Assembly (NCBI GenBank): GCA_964620675.1
Contig: CAZUJU010000006.1
Location: forward strand, 1-64,000
Origin: CAYSFW01 sp964620675
Lineage (GTDB): Bacteria > Pseudomonadota > Gammaproteobacteria > UWMA-0217
Reading direction: 5' to 3'
Length of the DNA: 64,000 bases
Shown: piece after piece, positions 8,463-16,037 of the stretch
Layout of the letters: every line of letters begins with the position of its first letter
How positions within the stretch are numbered: the stretch's first letter is position 1
Position numbers and translations under genes: made by a program
Notes under the pieces: model-generated
Databases searched by the model: none
What the model was told of the DNA's origin: nothing
What the model saw: the letters and a program-made list of their open reading frames with translations, nothing else

Positions 8463-9052
8463 TTCGCTCCTGTCAGGGTGATGGCACTTCGCCGCGACGG
8501 CTGCAACAACGTCCTCGCGGCGGCGTATGGATCAATGCGCCGATCCGGGTCCGCTCGGTCAACGCGCACCGGCTGCGGTACCGTGCGGCGGCATACCACT
8601 GGATGCCGGCCCGAATCCCGGCGCGCTCAGACCCAGTACGTGGCAAACACGAAATTCAGATTTCCTGATCCCTTCCTACTTCTGGAGCCGATATCCGGAA
8701 TTGGTGGTGGCATCATACCTGTAGGTTGGGCTGACGAAGGAAGCCCAACATGAGCCACACGCCCGCTTGTTGGGCTTCCTTCGTCAGCCCAACCTACGAA
8801 ATGGGTGCCAATGCCAATGAGCGAGGGATCAGGAAGTCTGAAATTGGATAATTTTCGTGGCCCGGCGGCGTGACGGCGGTTGCCGGGTCGTGGTGGGACG
8901 CGGGGACGCACATCGCTGCGGAGTGCCGGACAGGCGAAGGGGGTATGCCGCTACATCGGGGGCATACTGCCCCAGCGTTGACGCACGGCGTGCGAACCGC
9001 GCATCGGCGCGGCTCGCGGAGCCGATCCGGCCGCTGCCAGCGGCGATTGTAC
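8463..9052. other. gene-free region holding a nested palindromic repeat
   Basis: About 590 bp with no supportable gene. Short frames here read through the repeat at 8651-8846 and encode mirror copies of the same nonsense peptide. Nothing else is recognisable. Confidence 0.6.
8651..8846. repeat. nested inverted repeat, REP/MITE-like element
   Basis: The core is a perfect 30-bp inverted repeat, 8721-8750 against 8768-8797, with a 17-nt loop. Each arm can also fold on itself, because GTTGGGCT pairs with AGCCCAAC inside the arm. Outside lies a second, imperfect inverted repeat: about 22 bp at 8653-8674 (through CAGATTTCCTGATCCCT) against 8824-8846 (through AGGGATCAGGAAGTCTG), with one substitution and one indel. 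The GGTTGGGCT...AGCCCAAC unit resembles dispersed palindromes known in many proteobacterial genomes. Copy number cannot be checked here. Confidence 0.8.
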
Positions 9053-10990
9053 TCAGGCCGGGTGGTTGGCGAGGATCACGAGTTCGGACGGGCCGATGCC
9101 ATGGAGACAAACGAAGCTTGTGCCATCCGGGTCGCGCAGGCTCTCAACGCGGGTGCCAACCGCCAAGTGTCCGCTAGGTGGCGCCTGGGCGTCGGTTCGG
9201 GCCGAGTTCAGGACCACGGTGAGCGCGCCGCCGGCCGGATTGAGGTTGGGGTCGATGAGGATATCGGCACCGCGCGCTTCGACCCCATGCGGGTTGAGCA
9301 CGCACAGCAGTTCCTCGTCGTCGAGAATGCGCGACCAGGCGATCAGTTCGCCGGGCCCGTGCAACGCAAATATGCGGTCGAGGAAGCGGGTGGGACGCGG
9401 ATATTGGCGGCCGTAGCGTAATGCCGGGTAGGTTTGGCGTACGGCGTTGGCGGCCGCGATACGACGGTAAGCCGGATGGTTGCTGTCGAAGCAGTGGCGC
9501 CCGGCGGTGCCGAACGGGCCGAAGCCTGGCAGTGCGGGGTCAAGCGGCGATGCTGCGAGGCCATCGCGTCCGGCGCGGCGCGGGTGCGCGGGGCCAAACA
9601 TCGCTTCGCGCAGGTAGCGGTCGGAACCCTTCCAGTCCGGTAACCAGTGGCGTTCCGCCAGTTCCGGACCGGCCAGGGCTTGCTCGGTGCCGTAATAAAG
9701 GCACGGAACGCCGAGCGTGAACAGCTGCAACGCGACCCCGGCGAAAACTTGATGGGACGAAGCCGCCTCGCTGGCAAAGCGGATTTTCGCGCCGAATACG
9801 TGATCGTGGTCGTCGAGGATCGAGACGTGGCGTTCGCCGAGGTTGCGGTGCGAGCCCATCGCCGCCGCACCCGACGCGAAGCCGCCGAAGTAGGCATCGG
9901 GGTGTTGCAGGCCCTTCGCTAGGCCGTTGAGCGCGAGGCGCATTTCGCCGATGTCGAGTGCGGCGTTGAGGTTACGTTCGAGTACGTTGAGGTAACGTGC
10001 CTGGGCGAAATCGCCGCCGGCGATTTCGCCGACCAGGAAAAAGTCGTTCTTGCCGAGATTGTTGGTGAATTCCTTGATCGTGCCGCAGAAATTCCGCGCC
10101 TCCTCGAACGAGACGTGTTTCAGCGTGTCGATCCGGAAGCCGTCGCAGTCGGTGAGCGCGATCCAATATTTGTAGCAGCGCGCGAGGTCGTTCAGCAGGT
10201 CGCCATCGCCGAGGCGAAAGTCGCGTAGGCTCAGGAAATCACTGCGTTTGTGTTCGGCTTCGGCATCGCCGAGGTCGCCCGCGCCGAGACTGCCGCTACC
10301 GGCTCGGGTGTAGCGCTCCACGTCCTGTAATTCCGTTGGCCAAACCCCGTCGTTCGGGTCTTCGATGGCGGCCTGTTCGTGACCGTCGGCGTCGAGCCAG
10401 GCCCCGAATGGATAGCGCAACGGTGGCGGTAGGTAGGGCGGTTCGAAGACACCGCCGGGGTACACCCAGTTGGCGCCGGAGTGGTTGAAAATGATGTCGA
10501 GGATGATCCGCAGCCCGCGCGTGTGCGCGGCTTCCACCAATTCGACCAGGGCACGCCGGTCGCCGAAATGCGGGTCGACGTCGAGAAAATCCTGAATCCC
10601 GTAGCCGTGAAAGGTATCGAGGTGGGCGCGTTGGCGAAAGACTGGGCTCAGCCAGATCGTGGTGACGCCGAGTGCTTGTAAGTAGTCGAGCTTGGAGCGA
10701 ACGCCTTCGAGCGTGCCGCCCTGCCAACGGTCCGCGCCGGAGGCGGCCCAGCGATCCCAGCGCCACGGCGCGCCGTCGATCGCGGGCCGCGCTGCCGGCA
10801 AAGCGGCGCGGTCGAGCAGCGGTCTGCTCGCCTCGGCGCCGTCGCTGAAACGGTCGACCAGCAGAAAATACAACACCTCGTCGCGCCAGTCGGCCGGCGA
10901 GGGGTGGTGGCGTTCGCGGCGCGGGAGTGCGACGTCGGTACGAATGCTGGCAGGGCGTGGATGGTTGAGCGTGTCGTCACGAAAGCTCAT
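9053..10990 (-). CDS. alpha-amylase family (GH13) glycosidase or glucosyltransferase
   Basis: The 645-residue product has a complete GH13 barrel. Region I is near GLRIILDIIFNHSG. The nucleophile region is CDGFRIDTLKHV, the acid/base glutamate is in FFLVGEIAGG, and the transition-state aspartate is in SILDDHDHVFG. It opens with VLYFLLVDRFSDG and has a C-terminal beta domain. No signal peptide is seen, so it probably acts in the cytoplasm on glycogen- or maltodextrin-type glucans; the specificity cannot be read. The ATG at 10990 is chosen because AAGGAGG lies 8 nt before it. The frame continues upstream to 11200 but that part has no family similarity. It is divergent from the polyphosphate kinase gene. 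Confidence 0.9.
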   Translation of the reverse strand: MSFRDDTLNHPRPASIRTDVALPRRERHHPSPADWRDEVLYFLLVDRFSDGAEASRPLLDRAALPAARPAIDGAPWRWDRWAASGADRWQGGTLEGVRSKLDYLQALGVTTIWLSPVFRQRAHLDTFHGYGIQDFLDVDPHFGDRRALVELVEAAHTRGLRIILDIIFNHSGANWVYPGGVFEPPYLPPPLRYPFGAWLDADGHEQAAIEDPNDGVWPTELQDVERYTRAGSGSLGAGDLGDAEAEHKRSDFLSLRDFRLGDGDLLNDLARCYKYWIALTDCDGFRIDTLKHVSFEEARNFCGTIKEFTNNLGKNDFFLVGEIAGGDFAQARYLNVLERNLNAALDIGEMRLALNGLAKGLQHPDAYFGGFASGAAAMGSHRNLGERHVSILDDHDHVFGAKIRFASEAASSHQVFAGVALQLFTLGVPCLYYGTEQALAGPELAERHWLPDWKGSDRYLREAMFGPAHPRRAGRDGLAASPLDPALPGFGPFGTAGRHCFDSNHPAYRRIAAANAVRQTYPALRYGRQYPRPTRFLDRIFALHGPGELIAWSRILDDEELLCVLNPHGVEARGADILIDPNLNPAGGALTVVLNSARTDAQAPPSGHLAVGTRVESLRDPDGTSFVCLHGIGPSELVILANHPA

Positions 10991-11355
10991 GCGGGAGTCC
11001 TCCTTAGGCTGGCGTTCTCGGTCGAAACGCGCGGGGTTCGACTCGAAGCATAGTTCGCCGTGACTGGGTTTGCGCGCGTTCGTATCGTCCCGGCGCCGGA
11101 GGATGTGCTCGCACTGCTTGTGATGCGCCGCGTCATGATCGCGGGGCGAGCGCCCGGCCTGAGGTGGGCCGAGCGAGGCCGAAGCGTCGGTAAGTTCCAA
11201 AATGACTTACAATTGGGGGTCTACTCGTCGAAAAAGGCGCGGTAGCATTGCGTTCGTCAGGGCGGGCCAAGGGTTGGAGCGATCTGGCGCACGCCAGAGT
11301 TCAGCGCGCTCCTTTACCCGTTTACGCCGGATCTGTTCGGCAAGTGAGGAATTTC
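10991..11355. other. divergent control region between GH13 and PPK2 genes
   Basis: About 365 bp between two divergent start codons. It contains the AAGGAGG ribosome site of the minus-strand gene, a GTAAGT-N9-ACTTAC palindrome at 11190-11210 whose right arm overlaps a TACAAT sequence (11208-11213), and GTGAGGA before the plus-strand start. No gene is supportable here. Confidence 0.5.
11190..11213 (+). promoter_or_regulatory. possible operator overlapping a -10-like element
   Basis: The palindrome GTAAGT-N9-ACTTAC overlaps TACAAT (5 of 6 matches to a -10 box), about 145 bp before the PPK2 start. No good -35 box is visible at the right spacing, so this is a weak prediction; if real, a repressor or activator dimer would bind over the promoter. 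Confidence 0.25.
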
Positions 11356-12864
11356 ATGTTTGCCACCGCCAAGATCGGACGCACGTTGAGCAAGGAGGCG
11401 TACAAGGCCGAAGTCGATGACCTCCGCACGCAGTTGCTCGAAGCACAACTGGCGCTGCGTGAGCGCAAGATTCCGGTGTATCTGATCATTGCCGGCATCG
11501 AAGGGGCGGGAAAAGGCGAGGTGGTCAACGCGCTCGATGAGTGGCTGGACGCGCGCGGCGTCAATGTGTTCGCGTTCTGGGAAGAGTCCGACGAGGAGCG
11601 TTTACGGCCGCACGCCTGGCGCTTTTGGCGCGCGATGCCGCGGCGGGGTGAGATCGGGGTGTTTTTCGGGGCTTGGTACCTGCGCCCGATCGAACAGCGC
11701 TTCAGCGGCGAGTGGGACGACGCCAAGCTCGACCAGTGTCTGCGTGGCATTCGCGAACTGGAACGGATGTTGATCAACGACGAGGCGGTGATCGTCAAGT
11801 GTTGGTATCACTTCGCGGAGGAGATCCAGCGACAGCGGCTCAAGGCGTTGGCGCGCAACGACCGCAGCCGCTGGAAGATGCTGCCGAAAAAGTCGCGATT
11901 CAGCGAGGATTATCGCCGTTTCGAAATGGTTGCCGATCGCGTCTTGCGCAGCACGGATATCGGGCGCGCGCCCTGGCACATCATTGAGGCGACTGACAGT
12001 CGCTATCGCGACCTGACGACCGGGCGGATTCTGCTGAACGCGACGCAGCAGGCTTTGGCTCGGGCCGCACGTGACGAGCGCCCGGAGGACGAGGCGCTCT
12101 CCAATGGGGGCAGCGATCTGCTGCCGAATGCACCGGAGGCGCGTGTCACCCTGATCGACCGGATCGATCTCGCAGCGACGATTGAACGCGACGCGTTCAA
12201 TAAGCGTCTCGCTGCGCTGCAGACCGAACTCAGCGAACTCGCGTGGCGGGCTTATAACCAGAAGGTTTCGACCGTGCTGGTCTTCGAAGGGGTGGATGCT
12301 GCGGGCAAGGGCGGCACGATTCGCCGCCTCACGCAGGCGATCGACAGCCGCTTGCGCCAGGTGATCCCAATCGCGGCCCCCACCGACGAGGAAAAGGCGC
12401 ACCATTATCTCTGGCGCTTTTGGCGTCACGTCCCGCGCGCGGGACGCATCGCGATCTTCGATCGCTCGTGGTACGGCCGCGTATTGGTCGAGCGGGTGGA
12501 GGGGTTTACGACCCGCGCGAACTGGGCGCGCGCGTACCTCGAAATCAACGATTTTGAGGCCCAACTGACCCAGTCTGGCGTCATCGTGCAGAAGTTTTGG
12601 CTCCAAATCAGCAAGGAAGAGCAGTTAGCGCGATTCGAGGCGCGCGCGAATACGTCGTTCAAGGCCTATAAGATCACCGACGAGGACTGGCGCAACCGTG
12701 AAAAATGGGATGCCTATCGCGAGGCCGTCAACGAGATACTGGCGCGCACGAGCGGCCAAAACGCGCCGTGGAACCTGATTGCCGGCAACGATAAGCGCGT
12801 GGCGCGGATCCAGGTGCTGGAGATTGCGACCCAGGCGTTGCGCGAGGCGTTGAAGGGCAAGTAA
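11356..12864 (+). CDS. two-domain polyphosphate kinase 2, polyphosphate:AMP phosphotransferase type
   Basis: The 502-residue protein is two PPK2 domains in tandem, the layout of class II PPK2 (Pap), which makes ADP from AMP and polyphosphate. Domain 1 has Walker A GIEGAGKGEVVNALDEWLD, but its Walker B region is FFGAWYLRP instead of DRSWYGR. Domain 2 has GVDAAGKGGTIRRLTQ and AIFDRSWYGRVLVERVEGF, so the C-terminal half looks like the active one, as is known for the family. ATG 11356 is chosen for the GTGAGGA at 5-nt spacing. The frame extends 36 codons upstream without family sequence. It is divergent from the GH13 gene, an arrangement that suggests linked carbon and phosphate storage but does not prove it. 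Confidence 0.92.
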   Translation: MFATAKIGRTLSKEAYKAEVDDLRTQLLEAQLALRERKIPVYLIIAGIEGAGKGEVVNALDEWLDARGVNVFAFWEESDEERLRPHAWRFWRAMPRRGEIGVFFGAWYLRPIEQRFSGEWDDAKLDQCLRGIRELERMLINDEAVIVKCWYHFAEEIQRQRLKALARNDRSRWKMLPKKSRFSEDYRRFEMVADRVLRSTDIGRAPWHIIEATDSRYRDLTTGRILLNATQQALARAARDERPEDEALSNGGSDLLPNAPEARVTLIDRIDLAATIERDAFNKRLAALQTELSELAWRAYNQKVSTVLVFEGVDAAGKGGTIRRLTQAIDSRLRQVIPIAAPTDEEKAHHYLWRFWRHVPRAGRIAIFDRSWYGRVLVERVEGFTTRANWARAYLEINDFEAQLTQSGVIVQKFWLQISKEEQLARFEARANTSFKAYKITDEDWRNREKWDAYREAVNEILARTSGQNAPWNLIAGNDKRVARIQVLEIATQALREALKGK

Positions 12865-13083
12865 TGTTGGCGGTGAGTCTGGCGAATGACGGCTCGCGTG
12901 GACGATCACCGTTGCCTGATGCGGCCAGCTCGCTCGTTGCGGACTGTTCGTCGACGCTAAGTGCGCACCGCGCGCGGCGTCGGACGGGGTGTTTGCGCCG
13001 CGTGACATCGCCATCGTCGCGGCACAGTGTGTGCTCGCTTTTACTGAGATTTTCAGTATTCACCTATTTTGTCTTGGGAGTCG

Positions 13084-13596
13084 ATGGGACGCTACCGCCC
13101 GCCACAGCCGAAATCCTCGCCTTATATCACGGCGGAGGGTTTCCATAAGCTGCAGATCGAACACGATGCGCTCTGGACGCGGCGCCGCGAGGTCGTTAGG
13201 GCGCTTGCCGCCGCCGCGGCCGAGGGCGATCGCTCGGAGAACGCCGAGTACATCTACCGCAAGAAGGAACTGCGCGAGATCGACCGCCGCGTGCGCTATT
13301 TGCAAAAGCGGTTGCCCGATCTCAAGGTCATCAACACCCGGCCTGACGATCCCCGGCGGATATTTTTTGGCGCGGAGGTGGAATTGGAGGATGAGCACGG
13401 CGCAGAGATGCGTTGCCGTATTGTCGGCGCCGATGAAATCGAACCTGCGCACAACTGGATCAGCATGGATTCACCGATGGCGCGCGCCATGCTCGGTAAA
13501 GCGCTCGACGACGAGATTACGGTACTCACCCCAACGGGGGCAGTGGCCTACCTGATCGTCGCGATCGCCTATCGGCCGCCGGTTCCCGCGGCTTGA
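13084..13596 (+). CDS. greB: transcription elongation factor GreB
   Basis: This 170-residue protein has the N-terminal coiled coil with the acidic tip GDRSENAEYIYRKKELREID, which enters the RNA polymerase secondary channel to stimulate transcript cleavage. The C-terminal FKBP-like domain includes ISMDSPMARAMLGKALDDE. The opening RYRPPQPKSSPYIT is typical of GreB and not GreA. ATG 13084 is preceded by TTGGGAG. A TTG five codons upstream is less likely. It stands between the PPK2 gene and a DUF533 gene; greA is also in the window, downstream of carB. Confidence 0.93.
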   Translation: MGRYRPPQPKSSPYITAEGFHKLQIEHDALWTRRREVVRALAAAAAEGDRSENAEYIYRKKELREIDRRVRYLQKRLPDLKVINTRPDDPRRIFFGAEVELEDEHGAEMRCRIVGADEIEPAHNWISMDSPMARAMLGKALDDEITVLTPTGAVAYLIVAIAYRPPVPAA

Positions 13597-13683
13597 CCGC
13601 AGGGGTCAGTGGGGCTAGAGTTTTAGCTAATGAAAGAATCATAATTTCAGATAGTTACATTCACGACACAAGGTGATGCAAAG

Positions 13684-14574
13684 ATGGTAGACGCAGTCAA
13701 GATTCTAGGTAGCCTGTTGGCCAGTGGTGCACTCTCGAAAGGTTCGGGAAACAACGCTTTAGGGAGCGTGCTCGGTGCGGCGTTGGGGGGTGGTGGTGGC
13801 CGTCAAGGCGGCGGTAACCCCATGATGGATGTCCTCGGCAGTCTGATGGGGGGCGGCCGGCAGGGCGGTTCCGGCGGCGGCGGTGGCAGCGGCCTTGCGG
13901 GCGCGGTGCTCGGCAGTTTGCTCAAGGGCGGCGGCGGCGGTGGTGCGCCTCAGTCCGGCGGCGGTGGTCTGGGTGGCATGCTCGGTGGGCTGCTCGGTGG
14001 TGGTGGTCAGCCTCAGTCAGCGCCAACGGCACGCGGCGGTGCGGGCGGCATGGGTGATTTGCTTGGCTCGTTGCTCGGCGGCGGACAAGCGCAAGGGCAG
14101 GGCGGTGGACTCGGCGGTCTGCTGGGCGGCGCGGTCGCGAAGTACGCGCAATCGCAAAATCCCGGAGCGCCCGCCGGCGCGGCGGCGCAGCTGATGCCGG
14201 CCGGGATGAGCGATGCGCAAGCGGAGCAGCAAGCGACCGTCATCGTTCGCGCGATGATCAATGCAGCCAAGGCGGACGGTCAGGTCGATCAGAAAGAGTT
14301 GCAGCAGATCACCGGCAAGATGGGGCAGATGGATCAGGACGAGATTCAATGGCTGCGTACGGAAATCAGCGTGCCACTCGACGTCAAGTCCTTCGTCGCC
14401 AGCGTTCCGCGTGGCATGGAGCAGCAGATCTATGCGATGTCGCTGATGGCAATCGATCTCGATACCCAGCAGGAAGCAAAATACCTCCACGAACTGGCGC
14501 AGGGTCTCGGGATTCCGGCCAACGTTTGCAATCAGCTCCACGAACAGCTCGGCGCACCGAAGATTTTCGCCTGA
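13684..14574 (+). CDS. DUF533 / TerB-like protein with long glycine-rich N-terminal region
   Basis: The 296-residue product opens with VKILGSLLASGALSK, typical of the DUF533 (YebE-like) family, usually associated with the inner membrane. A low-complexity stretch of Gly/Gln/Leu repeats follows, from about residue 35 to 155, built of units such as LGGLLGGGG. The C-terminal TerB-like helical domain (about residues 180-296) has the acidic signature INAAKADGQVDQKELQQI. The function of the family is not established. It has its own 90-bp upstream gap with an AT-rich stretch, and a hairpin follows it. The glycine region is unusually long and is coded by GGC/GGT repeats, so its length may vary between strains. 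Confidence 0.85.
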   Translation: MVDAVKILGSLLASGALSKGSGNNALGSVLGAALGGGGGRQGGGNPMMDVLGSLMGGGRQGGSGGGGGSGLAGAVLGSLLKGGGGGGAPQSGGGGLGGMLGGLLGGGGQPQSAPTARGGAGGMGDLLGSLLGGGQAQGQGGGLGGLLGGAVAKYAQSQNPGAPAGAAAQLMPAGMSDAQAEQQATVIVRAMINAAKADGQVDQKELQQITGKMGQMDQDEIQWLRTEISVPLDVKSFVASVPRGMEQQIYAMSLMAIDLDTQQEAKYLHELAQGLGIPANVCNQLHEQLGAPKIFA

Positions 14575-14592
14575 GTTTTGTGTTAAGCCGTG

Positions 14593-14622
14593 GCTCACGC
14601 ATGCGACGCGTGCGTGAGCTTT
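14593..14622 (+). terminator. hairpin after the DUF533 gene
   Basis: GCTCACGCA and TGCGTGAGC form a perfect 9-bp stem with a 9-nt loop, followed by TTTGCG. It begins 18 bp after the stop codon. The U-run is short, so it is a moderate candidate for intrinsic termination. Confidence 0.5.
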
Positions 14623-14766
14623 GCGTAACGCGCCGGCTTTCAATCCGCGTCGGTGCCGTGCCAGGGGCTCCGCTCCGGGGCGCTTAGCCGAAGTCGCGGT
14701 AGAGTCGGCTGCGGTTGCATGCCGTTTTCGGCGGATCTACTCTCTGTGTTGCTGCGGCGCAACAAA

Positions 14767-14796
14767 TAGACACCCGATCTGCCGTTTAGGTAGAAT
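14767..14796 (+). promoter_or_regulatory. predicted sigma-70 promoter of carAB
   Basis: TAGACA (14767-14772) and TAGAAT (14791-14796) each match the -35 and -10 consensus at 5 of 6 positions, with 18-bp spacing. Transcription would begin near 14803 and give a leader of about 80 nt containing the hairpin at 14835-14856. Confidence 0.6.
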
Positions 14797-14834
14797 GCGG
14801 ACCCAATAATTGCGAATTCGATCAAATTTATACG

Positions 14835-14856
14835 GCGGGATGGGTTACCATCCCGC
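14835..14856 (+). promoter_or_regulatory. stem-loop in carA leader
   Basis: GCGGGATGG and CCATCCCGC form a perfect 9-bp stem with a GTTA loop, followed by TCGTTTATG. It lies inside the predicted carA leader, 27 nt before the TTG start. It could be an attenuator or protect the mRNA 5' end; the U-run is too poor to call it a terminator. Confidence 0.55.
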
Positions 14857-14883
14857 TCGTTTATGTGTGACCTGGAGGCCTGT

Positions 14884-16026
14884 TTGCATACCCCTGCTTT
14901 GTTGGCGCTCGCGGACGGCAGCATCTTTCACGGCATCTCGATAGGCGCCGAGGGCTCGACCGTAGGCGAGGTCGTGTTCAATACCGCAATGACGGGTTAC
15001 CAGGAGATCTTGACCGATCCCTCCTATGCACGACAGATCGTTACGCTCACTCATCCGCACATCGGTAATACCGGGGTCAACCCTGAAGATGAAGAGGCAT
15101 CCGCGTTGCACGCGGCCGGGTTGGTGATTCGTGATCTATCGCTGCGGGTCAGCAATTGGCGGGCAACGGAGTCGTTGCCGGATTATCTTCGACGCCACGG
15201 CGTGGTTGCGATTGCCGAGTTGGACACACGCAGGCTAACGCGAATCCTGCGCGAGAAAGGCGCGCAAAATGGTTGCCTCATGACCGGTGCGATCGATGTC
15301 GAGCACGCGTTGGCGCAAGCGCGCGAGTTTCCCGGCCTCAAGGGGATGGATCTCGCGAAGACGGTCACCACGGACTCCGCGTACGAGTGGCATGAGGGTA
15401 CTTGGGCGTTGGGTTCTGGTCATGCCCGCCCCGCGCCGGAATCACTGCCGCATCGAGTGGTGGCGTTCGATTACGGGGTCAAGCGCAACATTTTGCGGAT
15501 GTTGGTGGATCGCGGTTGTCGGGTGCGGGTGGTGCCGGCGCAGACGCCGGCGCACGAGGTGCTGGCGCTGAAGCCGGACGGGGTGTTCTTGTCGAACGGC
15601 CCGGGCGACCCGGAGCCCTGTTCGTATGCGATCGAGGCGATTCAGGAGATCGTTGCCACCGGGGTGCCGGTGTTCGGAATTTGCCTTGGGCATCAGTTGT
15701 TGGGGCTCGCGAGCGGCGCGCGCACGCTGAAGATGAAGTTCGGTCACCACGGCGCAAACCACCCGGTGCAGGACCTCACGACGCGCCGGGTCATGATCAG
15801 CAGTCAGAATCATGGCTTTGCGGTGGATGAGGCGAGCTTGCCGGATCACCTCGTGGCGACTCATCGCTCCTTGTTCGACCATAGCCTCCAGGGCATTCGC
15901 CGCACTGACCGGCCCGCGTTCAGTTTTCAGGGGCACCCTGAAGCAAGCCCCGGGCCGCATGACGTCGCGCCGTTGTTCGATCAGTTTATTGCCATGATCC
16001 AGGCCGCCAAATCGGCCGCTGCCTGA
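14884..16026 (+). CDS. carA: carbamoyl phosphate synthase small subunit
   Basis: CarA is the glutaminase subunit that releases ammonia from glutamine for carbamoyl phosphate synthesis, feeding arginine and pyrimidines. The 380-residue product (E. coli 382) has the N-terminal CPSase domain starting ALLALADGSIFHG and a class I glutaminase domain. The nucleophile Cys267 is in FGICLGHQ, and the His-Glu pair is in FQGHPEASPGPHD. I choose TTG 14884, because CTGGAGG lies 5 nt before it and family members begin at this point. An upstream ATG at 14863 would add seven residues and lacks a ribosome site. carB follows after 11 bp. Confidence 0.93.
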   Translation: MHTPALLALADGSIFHGISIGAEGSTVGEVVFNTAMTGYQEILTDPSYARQIVTLTHPHIGNTGVNPEDEEASALHAAGLVIRDLSLRVSNWRATESLPDYLRRHGVVAIAELDTRRLTRILREKGAQNGCLMTGAIDVEHALAQAREFPGLKGMDLAKTVTTDSAYEWHEGTWALGSGHARPAPESLPHRVVAFDYGVKRNILRMLVDRGCRVRVVPAQTPAHEVLALKPDGVFLSNGPGDPEPCSYAIEAIQEIVATGVPVFGICLGHQLLGLASGARTLKMKFGHHGANHPVQDLTTRRVMISSQNHGFAVDEASLPDHLVATHRSLFDHSLQGIRRTDRPAFSFQGHPEASPGPHDVAPLFDQFIAMIQAAKSAAA

Positions 16027-16037
16027 GTCCGATATCC

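Noticed and set aside
8304..8911. Two opposite frames both containing VGWADEGSPT
   Set aside because: The shared peptide comes from the two arms of the inverted repeat, not from genes.
11248..11355. N-terminal extension of the PPK2 gene
   Set aside because: The extra 36 codons have no family similarity, while ATG 11356 has a good ribosome site.
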